This document shows, one piece after another, positions 25,234 to 34,146 of a stretch of 64,000 nt of DNA. The notes beneath the pieces are model-generated. The model did not search any database. It saw nothing but the letters and a program-made list of their open reading frames with translations, and was not told where the DNA came from. The first letter of the stretch is position 1. Each line of letters starts with the position of its first letter. This DNA comes from Pullichristensenella sp002068815 (GTDB taxonomy: Bacteria; Bacillota; Clostridia; Christensenellales; Aristaeellaceae): assembly GCA_040772885.1 (NCBI GenBank), contig JAXGXF010000004.1:62001-126000 (forward strand). The letters run 5' to 3'. A program made the translations under genes and the position numbers.

Positions 25234-26163
25234 TTAGAACCAGCTGTAGTTTGCCACGTCCGCGGCGTAGATCGGGCCGGTGGGGATGTAGATCCAGTGC
25301 TCGACCGGCTCGCCCTTGATGACCTTGTCCAGCATCTCGACCGCGATGGTTCCCTCGGTGAACGGGTCCTGCGCGACGGAGGCGTACAGTTCTCCGCTCT
25401 CGAGCTTCTCGCGCACGATCAGGTCCTGGCCCTGGCAGAGTATGCCCACCTCGCCGAGATAGCCGGAGGCCTCGATCGCCGAGTACGCGCCCTGGAACAT
25501 GCCGCCGTCCTGCGTCACGACCAGGTCGATCTCCGCGCCGTACTTCGTCAAGAGGTCCTCCATGATGGTCATCGCCTTCGAGGGATCGAAGTCGGCGTAC
25601 TGGTGGTCGTTCAGGATCACGATGTCGGTGCCCGCGAGGATTTCCTCGATGCCCTTCGTCAGGTTCGTCGTGTAGCTCGAGCCCGGCGAGCCCTCGATGT
25701 AGGCGACGTTCTTGGTTTCTGTCTCGTTCTTCTCGAAGTACTCGACCATGAGCCTTCCGAGCCACCGGCCGATCTCGACCTCGTCGGAGGCGATCATGCA
25801 GGGCACCTGGTCGACGACGGACGCGTCGACGACGGTGTTCACCGCGACCCACGGAAGCCCGGTGGAGTTCAGGTACTCGACGACCGGCGGCGTGGAGGCC
25901 TGGTCGCCCGGCCAGTAGATCAGCGCGTCGAAGCCGTCGGTGACCGCGGCCTTGAACTGCGCGAGCTGCTTGTCCGCGTTCTGCTCGCCGTCGACGATCT
26001 GGATCTCGTAGCCCAGCGCCTCCGCCTTGGCCTTGACCGCCTCCTGCAGCGGGGAGCCGTAGGGCGCGGTGTAGTAGGCGCTGGACATCAGAATCTTGCC
26101 CTCCGCAAACGCGCAGGACGCGATCATGATCAGCACCAAGGTCAAAACCAGAGCTTTTTTCAT
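25234..26163 (-). CDS. Sugar ABC transporter substrate-binding protein
   Basis: Family-1 binding protein, 309 residues, last gene of the importer operon. The N-terminus (MKKALVLTLVLIMIASCAFA) offers both a lipobox, IASC with Cys17, and an AFA signal peptidase site a few residues on. The mature part has the two-lobe sugar-binding fold: KAAVTDGFDALIYWPGDQA, EGSPGSSYTTNL, VVTQDGGMFQGAYSAIEASG. It resembles ribose and rhamnose binding proteins in general form; the ligand is not clear. The linked GH51 remnant hints at arabinose or arabino-oligosaccharides. It follows two permease genes and an ATPase gene on the same strand. Confidence 0.93.
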   Translation of the reverse strand: MKKALVLTLVLIMIASCAFAEGKILMSSAYYTAPYGSPLQEAVKAKAEALGYEIQIVDGEQNADKQLAQFKAAVTDGFDALIYWPGDQASTPPVVEYLNSTGLPWVAVNTVVDASVVDQVPCMIASDEVEIGRWLGRLMVEYFEKNETETKNVAYIEGSPGSSYTTNLTKGIEEILAGTDIVILNDHQYADFDPSKAMTIMEDLLTKYGAEIDLVVTQDGGMFQGAYSAIEASGYLGEVGILCQGQDLIVREKLESGELYASVAQDPFTEGTIAVEMLDKVIKGEPVEHWIYIPTGPIYAADVANYSWF

Positions 26164-26217
26164 GGGACACCCTCCTCTTCATATTGTTGCGAAGCCTTGC
26201 GGCGAACAACCGATTTT

Positions 26218-27177
26218 CTAAGCCCTCTGCCTCTTGTTCGCGAACGCGTCGAGCATGATGACGGTGATGAGCACGATCCCGCGGACGAACTTCTGCATCG
26301 AGCCCTCGACGCCGAGCATCGTCAGTGCGTTAAACATGATCGCCATCAGCAAAACGCCGATGACGGTCCTGTGGACGCCGCCGCTGCCGCCGGCGAGGCT
26401 CGTGCCCCCAATGACGGTCGCCGCGACGCAGTAGAGCGACAGGTCCGAGCCGTAGGGTGCCCAGCCCGCGAGTATGCGCGAGGTGTACATGATGCCCGAC
26501 AGCGCCGCGCAGGAGCCCAAGAGCACGAAGATGATGAACTTGCTGAACTTCACGTTGATGCCCGAGAGCCGCGCGACCTCGTAGTTTCCGCCGGTCGCGT
26601 AGATCGCGCGGCCGAAGCGCGTCTTCTTGAGGAAATACGCGAACACCAACAGCACCGCGAGGAACACCATCGGCGCGGAGCCGATGCCCAGCACTTCGAA
26701 TTGGCCGAGCGCCTTCAGGGTCTCGTTCGTCGTGTTGATCGGCTGCGCGTCGGTCACGACATACGCGAGCCCCTTGATCGCGGTCATCGTGCCGAGCGTC
26801 GCGACGAACGCCGGCATGCGCACGAGCGAAACCAGCACGCCGTTCAAGGAGCCGAACAGCGCCCCGCACAGAAGCGTCAGGGCGACCGCGGGAACGAAGC
26901 CGATCCGGTTGCACAGCATGCAGCACAGTACCGTCGACCACGCGAACACCGAGCTCGCGGACAGGTCGAACTCCGCGCAGATGATGGCCGTCGTCATCGC
27001 GCAGGCGGTGATGCCGTAGACGGCGAACTCGTTGATGATGTTTGCGATGTTCTCCCAGCGGATGAACGAGGGCTTCCGGACGACCATGAACAGCATGAAC
27101 GCGATCATGATCATCGACACGGCGTTTTCGAGCAGGAAGGGCCCGAGCCGCTCCCCGTTGCGCTTAAACCCTTTCAT
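26218..27177 (-). CDS. Sugar ABC transporter permease (CUT2), second
   Basis: Membrane subunit, 319 residues with eight to ten membrane segments. Landmarks are ICAEFDLSASSVFA (normally GGIDLSVGS; here Glu replaces Gly-Ile), MPAFVATLGTMTAIKG, GRAIYATGGNYEVARLSGI and GGTSLAGGSGGV. It overlaps the preceding permease gene by 14 bases. Two distinct permeases with one ATPase is the arrangement of E. coli YtfQRT-YjfF, a galactofuranose importer, so furanose-form sugars are a reasonable guess. Confidence 0.94.
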   Translation of the reverse strand: MKGFKRNGERLGPFLLENAVSMIMIAFMLFMVVRKPSFIRWENIANIINEFAVYGITACAMTTAIICAEFDLSASSVFAWSTVLCCMLCNRIGFVPAVALTLLCGALFGSLNGVLVSLVRMPAFVATLGTMTAIKGLAYVVTDAQPINTTNETLKALGQFEVLGIGSAPMVFLAVLLVFAYFLKKTRFGRAIYATGGNYEVARLSGINVKFSKFIIFVLLGSCAALSGIMYTSRILAGWAPYGSDLSLYCVAATVIGGTSLAGGSGGVHRTVIGVLLMAIMFNALTMLGVEGSMQKFVRGIVLITVIMLDAFANKRQRA

Positions 27178-28144
27178 GTGCCGTCCTCCTCGTGCGTATC
27201 CGCTTGTTCCACAGGTCCATCGCGACCGCCGCGATGATCAGCAGGCCCTTGACGATCTGCTGGTGATAGGCGGTGATGCCCAATATGTTCAGCGCGTTTC
27301 CCATGACGCCGATGACGATCGCGCCGATCAGCGTGCGCACGATCGAGCCCTTGCCGCCGTTCGTGCTCGTTCCCCCGACGACGACCGCGGCGATCGCGTC
27401 CATCTCGAAGCCGGCGCCCGCCGTCGGGTTCGACGAGGTGACGCGCGAGCAGAGCAGCACGCCCGCGAAGCTCGCGAGTATGCCGGAGATCGCGTAGAAG
27501 CTCACGCGGTGCGGCTTCACGCGGATGCCGCTCATCTTCGCGGCGTCCATGTTGCTGCCGATGAAGCACATCTTCCTTCCGAAGCGCGTGCGCCGGAGGA
27601 TGATCTCGAGCACGACAGAGAGCACGAGGAACAGCCCGATCGGCCAGTAGCCGCGGCCGATCGTCTTGAAAAAGCCCTCCTTGACGCGCCCCGAGATGAA
27701 CAGCCCGTTCGACGGGAACAGCGCGATCGACGCGACGACGACCTGCATGCCGTAGGTGACGATGAACGCCTCGCCGCTGCGGCCGTTGATCAGCGAGATC
27801 AGGGAGCCGTTGACGGCACCGACCGCGAGCCCGGCGAGCAGCGCGTACAGGATCGCCAGAAACTCGCTCACGCCCGCGTTGATCGACAATATCGTGATCA
27901 CGCCCGAGAGCGACACGACCGAGCCGACCGACAGGTCGTACGCGCCGCCGATGATGCAGTAGGTCATGCCGCAGGCGACGATGCCGATGACCGCGTTCTG
28001 CCGGAGCACGTTCGTGAGGTTCCGAAAGGTCAGGAAGTTCGGCTCGACGATGCCCGTCACGAGGATCAAGGCGACGATGACGAGCAAAATGCCGTTGCTG
28101 AGCATCAGGTTCAAAAGCGCGTCCCGGTTTATGTACTTCCTCAC
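27164..28144 (-). CDS. Sugar ABC transporter permease (CUT2), first
   Basis: Membrane subunit, 326 residues. It keeps the canonical GGAYDLSVGSVVSLSG motif, FIVTYGMQVV, GRKMCFIGSNMDAAKMSGI and AVVVGGTSTNGGKGSI of the RbsC/YjfF group. It starts 15 bases after the ATPase gene and overlaps the second permease gene. With the ATPase at 28160 and the binding protein at 25234 it forms one four-gene importer under the LacI-type operator at 29684. Confidence 0.95.
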   Translation of the reverse strand: MRKYINRDALLNLMLSNGILLVIVALILVTGIVEPNFLTFRNLTNVLRQNAVIGIVACGMTYCIIGGAYDLSVGSVVSLSGVITILSINAGVSEFLAILYALLAGLAVGAVNGSLISLINGRSGEAFIVTYGMQVVVASIALFPSNGLFISGRVKEGFFKTIGRGYWPIGLFLVLSVVLEIILRRTRFGRKMCFIGSNMDAAKMSGIRVKPHRVSFYAISGILASFAGVLLCSRVTSSNPTAGAGFEMDAIAAVVVGGTSTNGGKGSIVRTLIGAIVIGVMGNALNILGITAYHQQIVKGLLIIAAVAMDLWNKRIRTRRTAHERV

Positions 28145-28159
28145 ACCCGCACCTCCCGC

Positions 28160-29638
28160 TCAGTCGATCGCGAGCTGCATCACGCGCTCGGCCACTTTGT
28201 CGTCGCCCGTCAGCTCGCCCTTGATCCGGCCCTCGTGCATGACCAGTATCCGGTCGGACATGCCCAGCACCTCCGGAAGCTCCGAGGAGATCATGATGAC
28301 GGCCTTTCCCTGTTCCGTCAGGCGGTTGATCAGGCAGTAGATCTCGTACTTCGCGCCGACGTCGATGCCGCGCGTCGGCTCGTCGAGGATCAATATGTCC
28401 ACCTCGGAGAACAGCCACTTCGCGAGCACGACCTTCTGCTGGTTGCCGCCGGAGAGGTTCGAGAGCACCTGGTGGATCGAGGGCGTGCGGATGTCGAGCT
28501 TCCGGACGTACTCGTCCGCGACGCGCGCCTCGCTCCGGCGGTTCAAAAACGCGCCGCGGGACACGGCGGCGAGCTTCGTGACGGTGATGTTCCTGACGAT
28601 GTCCATGTCGAGCACGAGGCCGGTCTCCTTGCGGTCCTCGGTGACCATGCCGATCGAGTTTCGGACGGCCTCGCCGGTCGACCGGATCATCGCGCGCTTT
28701 CCCTTGATGAAGATTTCGCCCGAGTCCGCCGGGTCCGCGCCGAACAGCGCCTCGGCGAGCTCCGTCCGGCCCGCGCCGACGAGCCCCGCGATGCCCAAGA
28801 TCTCGCCTCGCCTGAGCTCGAAGCCGATGTCGCGGAGCTTCCGGCCGCGGCTCAAATGCCTGACCTCGAGGATCGTCTCGGCGGGCTTAGCGGTGCGATG
28901 CGGGTACTCCATGTCGATCGGCCGCCCGACCATCTTCTCGATGATCCCCTCGCGCGTGATGTCGCCGACCGCGCTCTCGCCGACGACGCAGCCGTCGCGC
29001 AATATCGTCACGCGGTCGCAGATGCGAAACACCTCGTCGAGCTTATGGGATATGTAGATCACGGTGATGCCGCTGTCGCGCAAGGTCCGGATGATCGGGA
29101 AGAACATCTCGACCTCGGTGCGCGTCAAGGACGAGGTCGGCTCGTCCATGACGATGATCTTCGCGTTCAGGGACAGCGCCTTCGCGATCTCGACCAACTG
29201 TTTTTCGGCGGTCGAGAGCTTCCCGACGACGCGGTTCACGCTGAAGTTGAACCCGAGCCGGTCGAGCAGTCGGCGTGCCTCGAGCTTCAGTTGCTTCCAG
29301 TCGATGCTCTTTTTGCCGTTGTAGCGGCCGAGGAAGATGTTCTCGGCGACCGACAGCGTGTTGATCAGGTTGAACTCCTGAAAGATGATGCTGATGCCCT
29401 TTTTCTGCGCGTCGCGCACGCCGTTGAGCTGCAGTTTTTCGCCGTCCAGGTAGATTTCGCCGCGCGTGGCCTCGTAGACGCCGTTCAGAATCTTCATCAG
29501 CGTCGACTTGCCCGCGCCGTTTTCGCCGACGAGCGCGTGCACGGTGCCCCGCTTCACACGAAGCGAAACGTCGTTCAGCGCGACGACGCCGGGAAATGTC
29601 TTTGTGATTCCCCGCATTTCCAGTATGTACGCAGACAT
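28160..29638 (-). CDS. Sugar ABC transporter ATP-binding protein (RbsA/YtfR type)
   Basis: Tandem ATPase of 492 residues, first gene of the importer operon. The N-terminal half has GENGAGKSTLM near 37 and IIVMDEPTSSL; the C-terminal half has GLVGAGRTEL, LSGGNQQKVVLAKW and ILILDEPTRGIDVGA. GGGGACGGC lies ahead of the ATG at 29638. Its leader, about 65 bases, carries a LacI-type palindrome just downstream of a consensus promoter. Confidence 0.96.
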   Translation of the reverse strand: MSAYILEMRGITKTFPGVVALNDVSLRVKRGTVHALVGENGAGKSTLMKILNGVYEATRGEIYLDGEKLQLNGVRDAQKKGISIIFQEFNLINTLSVAENIFLGRYNGKKSIDWKQLKLEARRLLDRLGFNFSVNRVVGKLSTAEKQLVEIAKALSLNAKIIVMDEPTSSLTRTEVEMFFPIIRTLRDSGITVIYISHKLDEVFRICDRVTILRDGCVVGESAVGDITREGIIEKMVGRPIDMEYPHRTAKPAETILEVRHLSRGRKLRDIGFELRRGEILGIAGLVGAGRTELAEALFGADPADSGEIFIKGKRAMIRSTGEAVRNSIGMVTEDRKETGLVLDMDIVRNITVTKLAAVSRGAFLNRRSEARVADEYVRKLDIRTPSIHQVLSNLSGGNQQKVVLAKWLFSEVDILILDEPTRGIDVGAKYEIYCLINRLTEQGKAVIMISSELPEVLGMSDRILVMHEGRIKGELTGDDKVAERVMQLAID

Positions 29639-29683
29639 ACGCCGTCCCCTTTCGCCGGAAGGAAAACAACTCCGTGGGAATAT

Positions 29684-29699
29684 TTGTTAACGCTAACAA
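29684..29699 (-). promoter_or_regulatory. LacI-family operator of the sugar importer operon
   Basis: The 16-base palindrome TTGTTAACGCTAACAA has perfect arms (TTGTTA/TAACAA) with CG in the middle, the hallmark of LacI-family sites. It begins 12 bases downstream of the -10 box, where a repressor would block initiation or early elongation. The LacI gene at 29819 is the obvious regulator. Confidence 0.75.
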
Positions 29700-29711
29700 T
29701 ATCGCACCATG

Positions 29712-29741
29712 ATTATAAGGCACCGGACGGGTCCGTGTCAA
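29712..29741 (-). promoter_or_regulatory. Consensus promoter of the sugar importer operon
   Basis: On the minus strand TTGACA (29741-29736), an 18-base spacer and TATAAT (29717-29712). Both boxes match the sigma-A consensus exactly. The start point would be near 29705, just ahead of the operator. Confidence 0.85.
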
Positions 29742-29818
29742 GCATTCCGAATCCAAATCTTTTTTTATCGCCCCGTTTGCATAATTCCGGATGAAAAATT
29801 TGGGCAGGGCGCGCAATG

Positions 29819-30847
29819 TCAGGTCGTGTCGCCCTGGAAGATCGTCGAGGGGAGCGCGCGGTAGGCGGCCGGCGGGCCGTTCTCGATGCGCTCGAGCAGC
29901 ATGCCCGCGGCGACCTGTCCGATCCGGTAGCGCGGCTGCACGACCGTCGTGATGTGCGGGTAGAGGCCGATGCACATCTCGAGCCCGTCGTGTCCGATGA
30001 CGGCCATCGAATCGGGAAACGGCACGCCGCTCTCCATGAGCTTCGAGACCGCGCCGAGCGCCATGATGTCGTTTTCGCAGTAAACCGCGCTCGGGCGGTC
30101 GGCGCGCGCGAGGATTTCCCGCATCATCACTTGCCCCGCCCGGAACCCCTCCGAAAGCGACGCGCAGCCCTCGGCGAGGAACGCCGGCGCGAGGCCCGCC
30201 TCCCTGAGCGCGCCGACGAAGCCCTGCGTGCGCTCGCGCCACACCCGGCGCTGAAACGTGTCGACGTAGGGCGCGTCCGGGCCCGCGTCCTCGAGTATGC
30301 CCGTCATGACGCCGATGCTCCGGTGCCCGCGCGAGAGCAGGTGCTCCGCCGCGAGCCGCCCGCCGCCCAAGTTGTCGGTGTCGACGCGGGAGACGTCCCC
30401 GAGGTCGATCTCGTTGTCGATCGTCACGCAGCGCACCCCGGCCGCGGAGAGCCTCTCGGCCTGCTCCGGCAGCAGGTTCGCGTCGTGGAAGATCGCGCCG
30501 TCGATGCGGCGGCTGAGCATCATGTCGATGCAGTCCGACATGCGCTCTTTGCTGCACACCTCGTAGATGATGACGGTGTATCCCCGGTCGAAGCACGCGT
30601 TTTCGATGCCCTTGCTGACGAGCCCGTAGTACATGACCGAGATGTCCGTGACGACATAGGCGATCAGCCCGCTGCGGCCGGTCGCGAGCCCCTTCGCGAC
30701 CATATTCGGCTGGTAATTCAGCTGGTCGATCGCCGAGAGCACGCGCTTTTTCGTGGCGGCGCGCACGTTCGGGCTGTTGTTGATCACGCGCGAGACCGTC
30801 ATCATCGAGACCTTCGCCTGCTTCGCCACATCCGCAATCGTCGCCAC
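29819..30847 (-). CDS. LacI family transcriptional regulator
   Basis: Repressor of 342 residues: helix-turn-helix and hinge at 1-60 (TIADVAKQAKVSMMTVSRVIN, the hinge region LNYQPNMVAKGLATG), then the periplasmic-binding-like effector domain with DNLGGGRLAAEHLLSRGHRSIGV. The gene is intact. It sits just upstream of, and on the same strand as, the importer operon, whose promoter carries a LacI-type palindrome. Its own promoter is at 30871-30899. The inducer is expected to be the imported sugar or its phosphate. Confidence 0.95.
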   Translation of the reverse strand: MATIADVAKQAKVSMMTVSRVINNSPNVRAATKKRVLSAIDQLNYQPNMVAKGLATGRSGLIAYVVTDISVMYYGLVSKGIENACFDRGYTVIIYEVCSKERMSDCIDMMLSRRIDGAIFHDANLLPEQAERLSAAGVRCVTIDNEIDLGDVSRVDTDNLGGGRLAAEHLLSRGHRSIGVMTGILEDAGPDAPYVDTFQRRVWRERTQGFVGALREAGLAPAFLAEGCASLSEGFRAGQVMMREILARADRPSAVYCENDIMALGAVSKLMESGVPFPDSMAVIGHDGLEMCIGLYPHITTVVQPRYRIGQVAAGMLLERIENGPPAAYRALPSTIFQGDTT

Positions 30848-30870
30848 CCGGATTCCCCCCTTGCAGCGCC

Positions 30871-30899
30871 ATTATAGCATGGCTGCGCCCGCCACACAA
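30871..30899 (-). promoter_or_regulatory. Promoter of the LacI regulator gene
   Basis: TTGTGT (30899-30894 on the minus strand), 17-base spacer, TATAAT (30876-30871); the start ATG is 24 bases beyond the -10 box. Confidence 0.7.
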
Positions 30900-30940
30900 T
30901 CCCACAAATCGCGCGGCGGGCGCAGGCTTCCCAATGGGGA

Positions 30941-31318
30941 TTATTCCCTTGAAAACGTGAACACGCTCCAGCTGAGCGGCGGGATTTTGAGCGTCCCGCG
31001 CCCCGCGTCGAGCGGATCGGGGCGGAGGGAGACGGGGGAGACCTCGTCCGGGTTCGCCTCGGTGTTGCACGCTTTGACGTTGTCGTGGCGCAGCGCGATG
31101 TGCTCGCGCGCGCAGGTTCCCGAACGAGCGCAGGTCGATCTCGAGTATGCAATCCTCGCGGAGGTCGCGGTTGACGGCGAACAGCGCGACGTCGCCCATG
31201 TCGTCCATCGTCGCGGCGGCGTCGAGCACCGGCACGCGCTCGAAGTCCCTCGCATCGTAGACGGGGCTGTCGACGACCGCGCGCAGCGCCGTGCCGCGCC
31301 CGTAGCGCGACGCGCTAC
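30941..31318 (-). pseudogene. C-terminal remnant of a GH51 alpha-L-arabinofuranosidase, frameshifted
   Basis: Read on the minus strand, the fragment begins in SRYGRGTALRAVVDSPVYD and runs through DFERVPVLDAAATMDD, ALFAVNRDL and DLRSFGN, then changes frame inside a GC-repeat tract near 31106-31114 and continues as AREHIALRHDNVKACNTE, NPDEVSP and PPLSWSVFTF to a stop at 30941. This is the order of the C-terminal beta-sandwich of GH51 arabinofuranosidases. Only about 125 of roughly 500 residues remain and the catalytic barrel is missing. The break at 31318 falls on a perfect palindrome shared with a truncated lacI gene on the other strand. Arabinose-related use of the neighbouring importer is suggested by this remnant. 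Confidence 0.75.
31302..31318. repeat. Perfect palindrome at the junction of two truncated genes
   Basis: GTAGCGCG-A-CGCGCTAC: 8-base arms around one base. The right arm is the first recognisable codon stretch of the lacI fragment on +; the left arm, read on -, is the first of the GH51 fragment. The junction thus lies exactly on inverted microhomology. Confidence 0.8.
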
Positions 31319-31798
31319 CTGATCGAGCGCGGCCACACGCGCATCGCGGTCATCGCCGGCCACCCGCACTCGTACCCGACGATGAAGCGGCTGAGCGGCT
31401 ACCGGATCGCCGCGCGGGAGGCGGGTCTGAACATCCCCGACGGCTACATCCGCTACGGCAACTGGGAGTACGAGTCCGGCATCGAGAAGGCGAAAGAGCT
31501 GCTCGCGCTGCCGGTCCGTCCGATCGCGATCTTCGCGATGAACGACCTGATGGCCGCCGGCTGCATCCACGCGCTGACCGACGCGGGGCTCGGCGTGCCG
31601 AAGGAGATGGCCGTCGTCGGCTTCGACAACCGCGAGATCGCGAGCTATCTGCAGCCGCCGCTGACGACCGTCGCGCTGCCCAGCGAGAGGATCGGCGTGC
31701 GCGCCGCGACGCAGATACTCGCGCGCATCCGGAACGCCGCGCTTCCGCCGGAGCGCGAGATCATCCACTGTTCGATCATCGAGAGGCAGTCGGTGTAA
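31311..31798 (+). pseudogene. C-terminal half of a LacI family regulator
   Basis: From the junction the frame encodes RYLIERGHTRIAVIAGH, then GYRIAAREAGL, FAMNDLMAAG, VVGFDNREIASYLQPPLTTV and the usual C-terminal SERIGVRAA stretch of LacI effector domains, ending at 31798. About 160 residues remain; the DNA-binding headpiece and first lobe are missing, so it cannot act as a repressor. An internal ATG at 31382 has no ribosome binding site. The reading frame is otherwise undamaged, which suggests a recent truncation or a join made during assembly. Confidence 0.8.
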
Positions 31799-31833
31799 AA
31801 TCCTCGATCCGCGGCGACATTTTCGCTTTCCCC

Positions 31834-31862
31834 GTGACGCCCCCGCGTTTTGCGTGTATAAT
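31834..31862 (+). promoter_or_regulatory. Promoter of zwf
   Basis: GTGACG at 31834-31839, 17-base spacer, TATAAT at 31857-31862, 36 bases before the start. The -35 box is poor. Confidence 0.55.
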
Positions 31863-31898
31863 GTCTTCAGAACCTACACGCAGCGGAGGATGTTTCGC

Positions 31899-33407
31899 AT
31901 GTTCAAAAACAACGAAAGCGCCGGGGATCGGTCGCTGCTTTTGATGATCTTCGGCGGCACGGGCGATCTGACGCACCGGAAGCTGCTGCCCGCGCTCTAC
32001 CATCTGCTCGCGGACGGGCGGCTGCCGAAGGAGACCTCGATCATCTCGATCGGCCGCAGGCCGCTCGACGACGAGGGCTACCGGGTGAGCGCCCGGAGGT
32101 CGATCGCGGCATTTTCGCGCACCGGCGTCGACGAGGAGCACATGGCGAACTTCCTCGGCCATCTCCACTACCGGCGGATGGAGTTCATCGGCGAGCCCGA
32201 CAGCTACAGCGAGCTCGAGGAGTGGCTCTCGCGCAACGAGGCGCTCTACCGGGCGCCGGCGGTCCGGCTGTTCTTCCTCGCCGTCGGGCCGGAGCACTTC
32301 GGGCCGATCGTCGAGCACTTGAGCGCGCACGGGCTCGTCAAGCGGGGAAACCCCGACCACCGCGTGATGATCGAGAAACCGTTCGGGCAGGACCTGTCGA
32401 CCGCTCGCGCGCTGAACGACACGATCTCCGAGGCGCTCGAGGAGAGGCAGGTCTACCGGATCGACCACTACCTCGGCAAGGAGATGATCCGCAACATCCT
32501 CGCGATCCGCTTCGGAAATTCGCTGTTCGAGCCCCTGTGGAACCACCATTACATCGACAACATACAGATCACCTCGACCGAGACGCTGGGCGTCGAGACG
32601 CGCGGCGACTACTACGAGAAGTCCGGCATCCTCCGGGACATGCTGCAGAACCACCTTTTGCAGATGCTCGCGCTGATCACGATGGAGCCGCCGGTCGACC
32701 TGATGCCGGAGTCCGTGCGCGACGAGAAGGTCAAGGCGCTGCGCTCGCTCCGGCGCTTCGACCAGGCGCCCGCCTGCGGGGGCGTCGTCGTCGGGCAGTA
32801 CGGCCGGGGGAGCGTCCGGGGGGTCGAGGTGCCCGCGTACCGCGAGGAGCCGAAGGTCGCCCCGGATTCGAACGTGCCCACCTACATCGCGCTCCGGGCG
32901 AGCGTCGACAACTTCCGCTGGGGCGGCGTGCCGATCTACATCCGCTCCGGCAAGCGCCTGGACAGCGGCCGCACGCAGATCGTCGTCGAGTTCAAGCGGC
33001 TCGCCGGCGTCAACTTCTACCCCGAGTTCGAGGGCCAGCCGCCGAACCTGCTCGTCATCCGCGTGCAGCCGGTCGAGGGCATGTATTTCCAGATCAACGC
33101 GAAGCGCCCGGGCAGCGAGTTTCAGATGGAGCGCGTCGAGCTCAACTACTCGCAGAGCAGCCGCTATCAGGGCAACGTGCCCGAGGCGTACGAGCAGCTG
33201 ATCCTGGAGGCGCTGCGCGCGAACTCGTCGCTGTTCACGCGCTGGGACGAGCTCGAGCACTCGTGGCGCTTCATCGAGAGCCTCGAGGAAAACTGCGAGT
33301 ATTTGAGCAATCTGCTCGCGTACCCCGCCGGCTCCCGAGGGCCCGAGGCCGCCGACCGCATGCTGGAAAGCGACGGCAGGCATTGGTGGGACATCGAGGC
33401 GAAATAG
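31899..33407 (+). CDS. zwf: Glucose-6-phosphate 1-dehydrogenase
   Basis: NAD(P)-dependent oxidation of glucose 6-phosphate to 6-phosphogluconolactone, first step of the oxidative pentose phosphate route. The 502-residue protein has the nucleotide-binding GGTGDLTHRKL near residue 20, the EKPFG motif, and the active-site RIDHYLGKEM near 185, followed by the large C-terminal substrate domain (IRSGKRL). GGAGGA at 31885-31890 fits the ATG at 31899; ATG 31890 overlaps the site. It is followed by a cyclase gene only, with no gnd or pgl beside it; the lactonase at 40815 belongs to another operon. Confidence 0.97.
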   Translation: MFKNNESAGDRSLLLMIFGGTGDLTHRKLLPALYHLLADGRLPKETSIISIGRRPLDDEGYRVSARRSIAAFSRTGVDEEHMANFLGHLHYRRMEFIGEPDSYSELEEWLSRNEALYRAPAVRLFFLAVGPEHFGPIVEHLSAHGLVKRGNPDHRVMIEKPFGQDLSTARALNDTISEALEERQVYRIDHYLGKEMIRNILAIRFGNSLFEPLWNHHYIDNIQITSTETLGVETRGDYYEKSGILRDMLQNHLLQMLALITMEPPVDLMPESVRDEKVKALRSLRRFDQAPACGGVVVGQYGRGSVRGVEVPAYREEPKVAPDSNVPTYIALRASVDNFRWGGVPIYIRSGKRLDSGRTQIVVEFKRLAGVNFYPEFEGQPPNLLVIRVQPVEGMYFQINAKRPGSEFQMERVELNYSQSSRYQGNVPEAYEQLILEALRANSSLFTRWDELEHSWRFIESLEENCEYLSNLLAYPAGSRGPEAADRMLESDGRHWWDIEAK

Positions 33408-33423
33408 AAAAGGAGGGCGCCCC

Positions 33424-34059
33424 ATGCGCGTCATCGACATCTCCATGACCGTCCGCGCCGACATGCCCGTCTACCGCGACGCCCCGGCGAAGCGCCCGGT
33501 GCACACGGTCGAGCGCAGCATACCGCCCGACGGCGTCAACGAGTCCGCGATCTGGTTCAACCTCCACACCGGCACGCACCTCGATTCGCCGTTCCACATG
33601 ATCCGGGGCGGCTGGCCGACCGAGTTTCTGCCGCTCGAGCGCCTGATCGCGCGCTGCCGCGTGCTCGATCTGACGCGCGCCGAGGGGAGGATCGCGCGCA
33701 AGGACCTCGAGGGGTTCGACATCCGCCCGGGCGAGTTCGTGCTGCTCAAGACGGAGAATTCCCGGCACGACAGGTGGCGGGACGAGTTTGTGTACCTCGA
33801 AAGGAGCGGCGCGGAGTACCTCGCCTCGATTCCGATCTCCGGCGTGGGCATCGACGCCCTCGGCATCGAGCGCGCGCAGCCCGGCCACGAGACGCACATC
33901 GCGCTGCTGGAAAGGGAGATCATCATCCTGGAGGGCCTCCGGCTCCGGCACGTCGAGCCGGGAAATTACCTCCTGATCGCGCTGCCGGTCAAGATCGCCG
34001 ACGCGGACGGCGCTCCGGCGCGGGCCGTGCTGATCGACGGGGAGCTGCCGACGGCGTAG
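33424..34059 (+). CDS. Cyclase family protein (putative metal-dependent hydrolase), copy 1
   Basis: Protein of 211 residues of the cyclase/kynurenine-formamidase-like family (PF04199), which hydrolyse amides, esters or lactones with a metal. It has DISMTVRADMPVY at the start and the signature HTGTHLDSPFH near 48-58, with the metal-binding His and Asp residues; a further His lies in GHETHIALL. AAGGAGG precedes the ATG. It follows zwf by 16 bases. A lactone-hydrolysing role after zwf would make metabolic sense but is inference. A second member of the family is at 43046. Confidence 0.9.
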   Translation: MRVIDISMTVRADMPVYRDAPAKRPVHTVERSIPPDGVNESAIWFNLHTGTHLDSPFHMIRGGWPTEFLPLERLIARCRVLDLTRAEGRIARKDLEGFDIRPGEFVLLKTENSRHDRWRDEFVYLERSGAEYLASIPISGVGIDALGIERAQPGHETHIALLEREIIILEGLRLRHVEPGNYLLIALPVKIADADGAPARAVLIDGELPTA

Positions 34060-34066
34060 ACCGCGG

Positions 34067-34097
34067 GCGGAAGGCGGGGCGGCGGCTCCGCTTTTTT
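34067..34097 (+). terminator. Probable intrinsic terminator after the cyclase gene
   Basis: GCGGA at 34067-34071 and TCCGC at 34087-34091 close a GC-rich hairpin followed by six T (34092-34097). Confidence 0.6.
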
Positions 34098-34146
34098 ATG
34101 CAAACAATTGTAAATCAATCGCTATTATTTGTGTGAAATTACGGGA

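Noticed and set aside
25078..29794. Frames of 719 and 920 codons on + across the sugar importer
   Set aside because: Antisense to four recognisable transporter genes; low-complexity Arg/Asp/His-rich translations.
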